Origin: Puccinia triticina
Taxonomy: Eukaryota > Basidiomycota > Pucciniomycetes > Pucciniales > Pucciniaceae
NCBI RefSeq assembly: GCF_026914185.1
Contig: NC_070567.1
Coordinates: forward strand, 3,622,001 to 3,686,000
Direction: 5' to 3'
DNA length: 64,000 nucleotides
Under the pieces are notes generated by a model. It saw only the letters and a list, made by a program, of their open reading frames with translations. It made no database searches and had not been told where the DNA came from. The first letter of the stretch is position 1. Every line of letters starts with the position of its first letter. Shown here piece by piece: positions 57,001-64,000 of this stretch. A program made the translations under genes and the position numbers.

Positions 57001-58865
57001 ATGTTGTTGTCGAGCACGAGCAACAGCTTTGTGCTGCTGGCAAACAAGGCGCATCCGAAGACAAGTGGCCAGTCTCATCACACAAGCATCTCCCTCATGA
57101 ATGGTGACCGCCTCCTGCTCCAACTCTTCCCCTCAAACAAGCGCACCCCGTCAAGTATCTCCCCGTACGCCCTTCTGCCCCCCCCTCTCCGACCACGAAC
57201 ACACCACGTCACCACACCGCTCTTCGCCGCCAGCCTCGGCCTCGGCCCTGGCCCTCTGCTCCCAAGCTCCCCAACGCCTCCGCCGCGAACCAGAACTTCC
57301 AGAATTCCGATCCCCTCCCCAACGTTGAGGGCAGAATGACTACCCAGGAAACTTCCAAACTTATAGCTTGGCCCAGATCAGAACCATGATCAAGCTGCTT
57401 GACATCATAGGTAAACGCAAAGTCCGTCCTCCTCTCTTAACTCCTCTCTATTGCTGTCTTCAATTGTTTGGGGTTTTCTTTGAGTTTTTTGGTGTAAAAA
57501 GTCAATTAAACCTCCCCGCTGCTCCCTTCAGTAGTAATTTTGTCTACATCAGCCAGGAAAGATGTTGTAGGTTTCCACAATGGTGGCTTATAAAAAAAAA
57601 ACATAAAAAAAGAAACAAGAACAAATGTACATTTACAACATTGTATCCATGTCTTGATAATCAGGTTTCATGACAATATTTTTCAAGCAAAAGAATAGTT
57701 AATTAGCTACCTGCACATTGTGATGATGATTATTGTCAAACTTTTTGTTCTGATCTGCTTTGATTAACCAAGTGACTTGAGGATCAGGGAGGAGATCCAC
57801 ATGAATAGTCTGCTGACAAATCTTGAGATGGTCAAGCAAAATGTTGGCATTGAGTATAGGCAGGTTGATTAAGGTACTGTATTAAATGATTGCTGTCAAT
57901 TGGGAGCAGGTTGATGAGAGTGGATTGATTGCTATCATGCACAAGCAGGTTGATCAGGGCAGGTGTTGATTAAAATGGTTAATATGAGTGAAACTTGATA
58001 GAAACCGCCCTAAGAGTGGCCAGGAAGATGGGTGCAAATTAAAATTTTATGGAAACAGTGATTCTGAAATCAATCATCAGGCATGGGCTATTTGGGCTGT
58101 TCATTTGTTGCACAAGAGTAGGGTCGTGAAAAAGACTAGGGGTTTCCTGTCAGGTATGTGGTTTGATGTGGGAAGCTGAAGTGTTGATATGATTAATGTT
58201 GATATGATTAATGTTGATATGATTAATGTTGATATGATTAATGTTGATATGATTAATGTTGATATGATTAATGTTGATGTATTCCTGTGATTATCTGAAT
58301 AGTGTAAATTGGCAATCACCACTGTTGCAAGTTGAAGCATCTGATTCTGATGGTTCTTTTTGAAACCATCATGGGAAAATAAATTGTTTCCAATTGGCAA
58401 AATGGCCCATAGTGTCTTTACCATAAATCATGGTCTGCATTACCTTTTTTTGTGGATCATGGATTTCTAATTTAACCATTTGAAATCATGTTGCTCCCTT
58501 AGATACCTCACAACTGCCAGGGTTATACATTTTTAAAACTCAGCAGGACATTTATTATATCCAAATGGACAAATGTCACATATTTTTGAACTTGGCAATT
58601 ATTTGTGAACACATCATGTCCAAGTGTGGTAATGCCATTTGTTATGGGGTGGGTGAATTGTACAAAGTGTTTTTTACAAGGTACAAGGCCCTGTAAAAAA
58701 TTTCTTTGTAAAAGTAAACTTCAAGGGGGGGTATGTGTAATTTTACAATGTGTTGGCTAGATTCCCACCTTGTAATGTAAAAGCAACCCTGTAAAATTAT
58801 ACCTGAAGTCTTCCATGTCAAATTTTACTTGGTGTTTTTTTACAAATTGCCACCTTTTAAAAAAA
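57001..58865. other. Spacer, AT-rich, no gene supported
   Basis: A Pro/Ser-rich frame at 57001-57339 directly follows the CSN1 break and does not resemble the CSN1 C-terminus. After 57420 the region is AT-rich without reading frames of note. Near 58660-58800 the motif tttacaaggt and its complement recur, which may mark a small inverted-repeat element. Confidence 0.35.
58183..58272 (+). repeat. 15-bp tandem repeat, six copies
   Basis: Six perfect copies of gttgatatgattaat, an unstable-looking minisatellite in AT-rich spacer. Confidence 0.95.
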
Positions 58866-59367
58866 CTAGAGCCCAAGGCGGCTACGCCGCCGCACTCACA
58901 GCGTACCACCGCCACACCGCCAACCTGCCCGCCCCGCCCGCTCCCCGGAACTCCGGCCCCCCAGGCACAATTCTCAGCACCCGCAGCCGCACCCGGCCCC
59001 CCCAAACCCTCCCGTCGCGTGCAACAAAGGCCCGCACCCACAAACGTTCCCAGGTCCCCCCGCCTCCGCAGCGTAATACACACCACCCGGACGCCCCTCC
59101 CCACCCCGGCCCGCATCACGCAAACGCCCGGCATCCCACCCTCCAACCCCAATTTCCAGTCACACCACACAATCAAAAGCCCCGGCTTCAACCCATCGCG
59201 ACGTACCCACCATACAGCAGGCAACCGGACGCACACCAGTCAACAAACAACAAATCAATTAGAGGGCGCCAAGCCGGCAACCCCATAAAACATACAACAC
59301 AAGCCGAAAACACAAGAGGAAAAAGGACGGGCAAAGCCACCTGACGCTTGAACCGTAGAATGGACCC

Positions 59368-60247
59368 CTACCCCAAAACAAGGACATCCCGACGCAGCCC
59401 GTTGGAATATCCCGCTCTCGGGCCCACCTCCCCGGAAGTAACCTACGACGCAAACAGGTCAGCCCGACTCCACACGAACAGTGCCCGACTGACTGACCTT
59501 AACAACCAAAGTCGCCGTTCTCGCAGCAAACCCCGCGAGCAGGCCGTTGAACTGCACCTGAACCCCCGGGGCAAATTCAACCCTATCATCAATCACGCAA
59601 CTATCGACTTCCACGACATATTTCACGTAGAACCTCCGGCTAATCATACACTGAGAACACGAACAACATCAGCTGACCAAAGACTTCACGTCAATACGGC
59701 AACACAACTCACATTTGCCCCGTGGGCAACAACCAGCTCCAACCTAGCTATCGACGTCACTCCGCGCTCCCGCCTCCGGTTTTCAACAACGTTGACATGG
59801 CATATCGTCCCGCACCCGGTCATCCTCACTGGTTCGGGGATCGCTGTCGCCCTCGTGTAACGCCTCCGCTCAAATCCCGAAGCGTAGTAATGAAAGTTCT
59901 GGTTGCCCAACTCGTCGCCGACCAACACCTCACCCTCTAGCTTGTAGAATTCGCCACTTTCAAGATGAAGCCAATCCGACGCATACAGAGTCAAGGTCAC
60001 AGCAATCCGAGGCATTGTGCCCGTCGGGTTGCCTGTCAAAATCGCATCGGAACTGGTCAATCGACGCTCCAACCCGGAAGACTCGAATAACAATTCCTTT
60101 CCCTCCAAAGTCAGCCGAACCAACCCGGAAAGGAAAATAACAGCTTCACCGACTTACAGAGCCTTTCGCCTTGAATTTACCCTCAAACACCAAATTTTCC
60201 CGGAGGTAACAATTACCCAACCAAGCGCCGGCAGTGATGGAGTTCAT
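59368..60247 (-). CDS. OB-fold-like (RPA-like) Helitron protein 1, 235 aa
   Basis: Exons (plus coordinates) 60158-60247, 59713-60102, 59498-59650 and 59368-59442, all GT-AG, 708 nt in frame. The protein is mostly short beta-type segments: YKLEGEV, RMTGCGTICHV, RLELVV, FYVKYVVEV and VQVQFNGLLAGF. The order and spacing match the plus-strand gene at 60901-61782 (YVIEGEI, RVSGLGTIIKV, LMSISVEH, FRVRCVLGL, IKYKGFLDGF), and exon boundaries correspond at three introns, so they are paralogues. The strand pattern fits a single-stranded-DNA-binding OB fold of RPA type, which some Helitrons are known to carry; fold assignment is inference. It would protect or present the displaced strand during rolling-circle movement. 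Confidence 0.6.
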
Positions 60248-60900
60248 GTGTCGATTCGGCCGGGGGATTCACTCCAAACTTGATCTAGGTAGAACGTCTA
60301 ATCAATCCCATCTCTATTCAAAGGCAAATCGTTAACAAAGACGCAAGTGCCAAGAACAGAGCGAAACTTTATACTAACCATTGAGCACCCTTGCAAGGGA
60401 TGGTTGACGCTCCTAACCCAGGCAACTGACGAGAGGCCCCTAGGGACAGTGGTGGCCCTACCCATTTCGTCCAAGCCCCCGCCGCTACACATGACACCCA
60501 ACCGCGACCGCCCTGGTAACCACACGCCCTCCCGCTAACAGTTCAAGACTGACCCGACCCTAGTACCCCCAACATGAACCCCTAACAGGCAGTGTCACGA
60601 CCAAACCAACTTCGCCACTGCCGTCCACCCTTGAATGTCTGTGCCACAGCTATCCCGATTCCATCGCAACAGTTGCGCGTCCCCAGCGATTTTCCCAGAA
60701 ACAGTCCCCCTATCAACGCAAACCCTCAAAACGAGTCAAGCCCAAACTTATTACTCCAACCCGACTCATGACTGAATCGTCCCCTCTTAAGTATATTGGC
60801 AATTGACAGAGTAAGCTAATTCAAAACTTTCTCACCTCAACCACGACATCCTCCCCCATTCCCCGACATTTGATCGCAGCTCCGACCACATACCCCTGCC
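60248..60900. promoter_or_regulatory. Divergent promoter between OB-fold-like genes
   Basis: 653 bases between the two start codons, with no supported coding frame. By position it holds promoters of both paralogues. No specific element was identified. Confidence 0.4.
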
Positions 60901-61782
60901 ATGCTCCCAACTACTGAACTGAAATTTGAGCCCGATTCACCAATCTTCGCAGGGCAAGACCGCCTACGATTTTTTGGCAAATTCATACCAGTTAGTAAAG
61001 TGAGTTGCTTCCACCGCCCTCCACCGCCTATCACTGTTAACACAAAACAATAGGTCCGTCAATATTTCAGACTTCCCAACGGCCAAACCCCACAATCCAG
61101 CAAAAGTTATGCCAGCTCGTCCGGCGTTTGGAGCCAAGGCAAGAAGATCTTTCCGGTCAACCTCATTGCAAACAACCACTCCGACACCCCTCTGACGGAA
61201 GGAAAACTTTACGTAATTGAAGGAGAAATACGCGGGATCAACTTCATGCGCGTCCCCAAGTTGACCTGGACAGCTGGCGACAAGAGAAATTTGAATGTTG
61301 ACAAACATCCATCTGAATGGCAACGTGTCCGCGTCTCCGGCCTTGGTACAATAATCAAAGTTCGAACCAAAGCCGCTTGGCCGGAAAGCAATGGCACCCT
61401 GATGAGCATCAGCGTTGAACACACGGGCGAGGTACGATGTTCACTCCGCTCAACCTTGAACATTACTGACAGGTTGTACAGTTGGACAAAGGTGGAGTCT
61501 TTCGAGTCCGATGTGTCTTAGGCTTAAGCAACAACGAGTTCCCTTGCGGCACAACGTTATTTCCGGGAGGTAAGATCAAATACAAAGGGTTCCTCGATGG
61601 CTTCGGCAGGACATCACGACGGATGATTGTCAAGGTGAGCCCCTTTTCTCATTAATTAATATTACCAGCAATGTTCACCCCTTGAGACCTTATTTCAGGT
61701 CACCCACGCCACGTTCGCTTCTGACAACGTACTCTTCACTGACTCCGACGAAACCGCCAGCTCACTCAACGACGACTTCTGA
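60901..61782 (+). CDS. OB-fold-like (RPA-like) Helitron protein 2, 240 aa
   Basis: Exons 60901-60999, 61054-61431, 61473-61634 and 61699-61782, GT-AG introns, 723 nt. The start ATG gives an N-terminal segment comparable to that of the minus-strand paralogue. Beta-type blocks occur in the order YVIEGEI, RVRVSGLGTIIKV, LMSISVEH, FRVRCVLGL and IKYKGFLDGF, then a short acidic tail ending in NDDF. Intron 2 has two nearby acceptors (61472 and 61481), both in frame. Antisense frames over the same bases (60964-61463) are shadows. The gene is convergent with the RepHel gene. Role is inferred as for its paralogue. Confidence 0.6.
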
Positions 61783-62469
61783 ATTTCGCTCACCACCACA
61801 ACTAACCATACCCAATGGCTACCAGTAACGCCCCGTTTTGACCCCCGCGTTCAGCTCTTACCTTTCAAGACCTTTTTTGTCTGTTCCCCTCCCCCTTCAC
61901 CTTACTTTCTGCTCTATTATTTTTCAATTCTTCAAATTGAAGTTGCCAATTACATCTCGGAATGACAAAAGTTTTTACATTCAACTCGAGTTCCAAACCG
62001 CTTCTAAGGAACCCGCTCCCCTCGAGTACTTTCTCATGTTCCCTTTTTCAATTGTTCAAATTCAAGTTACCAAATACATCTCGCAATGATAGCACATTTT
62101 CCATTACACTTGAGTCGCAAACCGTCTCTAAAGCCCCGGCTCCCTCGAGTGATGATTAGGCAGCAATTCAGCTCACTTCACGATTGGCATGTCGACATCA
62201 ATAGTTGACATCTGCAATCAATTTCTTTCCCCACTTGTTTTGACTGGATCTTCTTGTCAATTTACAACCGAACTCTGATATAGCACCAATGATCCACCTG
62301 AGGTTATCAACAACCCAACAGACTTCGCGCTCGAAAACAGGCCCAGTCGAGCTTTGGCATACAGTTATCCAACCTCCAACGTTGACCCGCGATTGAGGTC
62401 CTGCTTTGAGCGCAGTAGCTCCCTTTTTTTGTCTACATTGACAAAAAGATGTTAGTGTTGTCCAGTTTG
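61783..62469. other. Convergent intergenic region, possible RepHel last exon
   Basis: This lies between the stops of the OB-fold-like gene and RepHel. A minus frame at 62198-62479 (up to 93 aa) may be a further 3' exon of RepHel, since a GTAAG donor occurs near 62488 and an AG near 62438, but the phase did not fit cleanly. A short segment (ttcaattgttcaaattcaag type) is duplicated near 61922 and 62048. Confidence 0.4.
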
Positions 62470-63999
62470 TTATGAGCAAAACTCCTTACTTTTCCGTCTG
62501 CTTGATTTGAAAATCATTTTATGCACCACATTAATCAACCCATCCCTCATCTTTGGCTTCGCGACCAACAGGTTTGCAACGTCCGACACTCTCAAAAGCG
62601 CCACGTAGAGCTGACCATGAGCAAATATATCAGTTTGCAGGAATACCCCCACGCGTGCTAATGTTTGACCTTGGCTTTTATTTATTGACATCGCATAGGC
62701 TGCCTTCACAGGGAACTGCAACCAAAAAAATGATTGGCCACTTCCCTTTCCCGCTTTGCTTTGCAACTTTATCCTTGGTAAAGTCACTTCTTCGCCCTCA
62801 AAAGGCCCACCCATTATTACCCCAGAAAGAAATGTCTGCTCAACCGTTGTTAAGAGTATCCTTGTCCCGTTACAAATCCCGCTGCCAATCCGCAGGTTCC
62901 TAGTTACAACAACAGGCATCCCAACCTTGAGCTTCAATTCGTGGTCGGGGAGTCCAGATGGTGTCAGCTTGTTGAGCGCCTCCTCCGGCAAACATTCAAA
63001 CTCATCCGGGTCTGCAGTGTCGACGGATCGTAAGCTGATTGCATTTCCAGGCAATTGCGCCGTGATAACTTTGTTCATCCGCTTCACGTCCCTATTCAAA
63101 GGCGCAAGTATACATCGTTCGTTAAGGTAAGCCAGCTTTTCGCTCCTGGCCCCCGCATTCACGGCGGCGATGTCGCCATATACAAAATCGATGAGTGCAT
63201 CACTGCTTGTAGCGTCACTGTCGAAATCAACAATGTTTATGTTCCGCAGATTTATAATTTCAAAGTCGTTCTCCTGATTGATGCCTTCGCCCAGCGCAAG
63301 TAAAGATGCGGCAAAATTGATGTTTTTGTCACTACCATCCGCTGCGAGAGCTTTTGCGAGACGCATATTTTCAGTAAGTTTTAGTTCAATAATTGACTCC
63401 CAGAGAATTGAAGACTTCAACGTTGCATTATAAGACTTCGGGTATTCATTGTGTTTGACTACCGGTAGGATTTGCCTGAAATCTCCAGCAAATACGACCG
63501 TCTTCCCGCCGAATGGGTTTGCTGATGTGCAGATTCGTCTCAACGATAGGTCAACAGCTTCAATAGCGTACCTATGAATCGTTACGATCTCATCCCAAAT
63601 GATCAGTTTCGCTGACTGGATGCGCTGAGCGAGCACCGTATCCGCTTCTAGTCCACATTCGGCGCCTTTTTGTAAATCAAGAGGAATCTTGAAAGCCGAA
63701 TGGGCTGTCTGACCTCCTCTCAACAACAGTGCGGCGACCCCAGAGGAGGCGACAACGATGCTTTCAATACCACGGACTTCCGAGGCATCTATTATTGAAT
63801 TTAAAAGGAATGTTTTCCCCGTGCCACCTGGTCCATCAAGGTAAAAATTTTTGCCGTTTTGCCCGCTGAGTGAGTTGGCGACTTTGTTGAAGATGACCTT
63901 CTGGCCGTTATTGAATTTTGACTTCGCTTGGTTCAGTCTTGCCTCCACGGCCCGTGGATCATCTTCAGGTACTCTTTCATGTCGAACCCATTCAACCAT
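62470..63999 (-). CDS. Helitron RepHel, helicase domain (5' open)
   Basis: A 509-aa open frame running from the window edge to a stop at 62470. It carries Pif1-type superfamily 1 helicase motifs in order: Walker A GPGGTGKT at 56-63, Walker B LIIWDE at 132-137, GDFRQILPV at 172-180, [11 protein letters not shown] at 299-309, INKSQGQT at 439-446 and QLYVALLRV at 463-471 (the usual Ser of YVALSRV is Leu). In Helitrons this domain unwinds donor DNA at the fork of a rolling circle and is fused behind a HUH Rep nuclease, which would lie beyond 64000. No stop or frameshift is seen, so this half looks functional. A cellular Pif1 is less likely because of the Helitron terminus in matching orientation at 58866. 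Confidence 0.88.
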   Translation of the reverse strand: MVEWVRHERVPEDDPRAVEARLNQAKSKFNNGQKVIFNKVANSLSGQNGKNFYLDGPGGTGKTFLLNSIIDASEVRGIESIVVASSGVAALLLRGGQTAHSAFKIPLDLQKGAECGLEADTVLAQRIQSAKLIIWDEIVTIHRYAIEAVDLSLRRICTSANPFGGKTVVFAGDFRQILPVVKHNEYPKSYNATLKSSILWESIIELKLTENMRLAKALAADGSDKNINFAASLLALGEGINQENDFEIINLRNINIVDFDSDATSSDALIDFVYGDIAAVNAGARSEKLAYLNERCILAPLNRDVKRMNKVITAQLPGNAISLRSVDTADPDEFECLPEEALNKLTPSGLPDHELKLKVGMPVVVTRNLRIGSGICNGTRILLTTVEQTFLSGVIMGGPFEGEEVTLPRIKLQSKAGKGSGQSFFWLQFPVKAAYAMSINKSQGQTLARVGVFLQTDIFAHGQLYVALLRVSDVANLLVAKPKMRDGLINVVHKMIFKSSRRKSKEFCS

Positions 64000-64000
64000 T

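Larger units (their letters stand above)
58866..64000 (-). mobile_element. Autonomous-type Helitron (H3), 3' end and body
   Basis: Read on the minus strand, the terminus is a hairpin (gcggcgtagccgc) followed by CTAG at 58866-58869 and host T, nearly identical to the two other Helitron ends (gccgccttggnctCTAG). The body contains the helicase end of RepHel (62470-63999) and two OB-fold-like genes. The 5' end and the Rep nuclease domain lie beyond 64000. Outside the last ~30 bases the 3' region does not match the other Helitrons here, so it belongs to a related subfamily. Confidence 0.85.

Noticed and set aside
59340..59860. Plus-strand 170-aa frame.
   Set aside because: Its Arg/Thr/Asn-rich composition is that of an antisense shadow; the minus strand gives a four-exon gene with a paralogue.
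60964..61463. Antisense 152-aa frame as a gene.
   Set aside because: The plus strand splices cleanly into a protein matching the paralogue at 59368-60247; the antisense frame is a shadow.
62198..62479. A last exon of RepHel.
   Set aside because: Donor and acceptor candidates exist, but the phase did not join in frame, so I kept the stop at 62470 and only mention the option.

Overview
This window looks like a piece of a rust fungus (Pucciniales) nuclear genome. The evidence is short GT-AG introns of about 50-110 bp, transposon proteins of a style I associate with Puccinia-type genomes, a secreted protein of effector type, and an extreme density of nested transposons. I see no prokaryotic features. 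The exact species is not readable from the sequence. Almost all of the 64 kb is mobile DNA. The exceptions are one probable secreted-protein gene (29241-30125), a truncated COP9 signalosome subunit 1 gene (55662-57000) and a few kb of featureless spacer.

Layout. 1-8306: a divergent pair of intact 8-exon genes (345-2255 minus, 470 aa; 2973-6974 plus, 1168 aa), the latter a CACTA/Plavaka-like transposase, followed by the 3' end of a Helitron at 8306. 8307-11495: the right part of a CACTA element (copy A) made of 174/348-bp tandem repeats, itself hit by a 761-bp TG...CA insertion and a GC-rich MITE. 11496-14283: spacer, ending in a truncated Tc1/mariner-like transposase. 14284-27169: a chromodomain Ty3/Gypsy element with 1008-bp LTRs; its RT is split by a 4001-bp gag-only LTR retrotransposon (19375-23375) whose primer-binding site continues through the whole 3' half of a tRNA-Tyr. 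27170-31435: spacer, MITE-like inverted repeats and the secreted-protein gene. 31436-40004: a second CACTA array (copy B), carrying a 1083-bp foldback CACTA MITE and a decayed antisense Copia fragment. 40005-41883: an orphan Helitron-like 5' end with minisatellites. 41884-55523: an old Copia-like element (LTR plus gag) split first by a complete Copia (42849-50778) and then by a complete non-autonomous CACTA (copy C, 50922-54627). The inner Copia is in turn split by a 2531-bp Helitron (46556-49086) that carries a Pps1-like dual-specificity phosphatase fragment. 55524-58865: the CSN1 remnant and AT-rich spacer. 58866-64000: a large Helitron in minus orientation with a RepHel helicase (open at the window edge) and two paralogous 235/240-aa OB-fold-like (RPA-like) genes.

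Most insertions can be removed on paper to the exact base, with target-site duplications or the Helitron A^T rule, and the interrupted reading frame is restored each time. This gives a well supported order of events. The points most worth following up are the two small OB-fold-like genes of the minus-strand Helitron, the divergent two-gene transposon, the tRNA-Tyr half embedded in the gag-only retrotransposon, the phosphatase capture by a Helitron, and the CACTA elements built almost only of 174-bp-periodic arrays.
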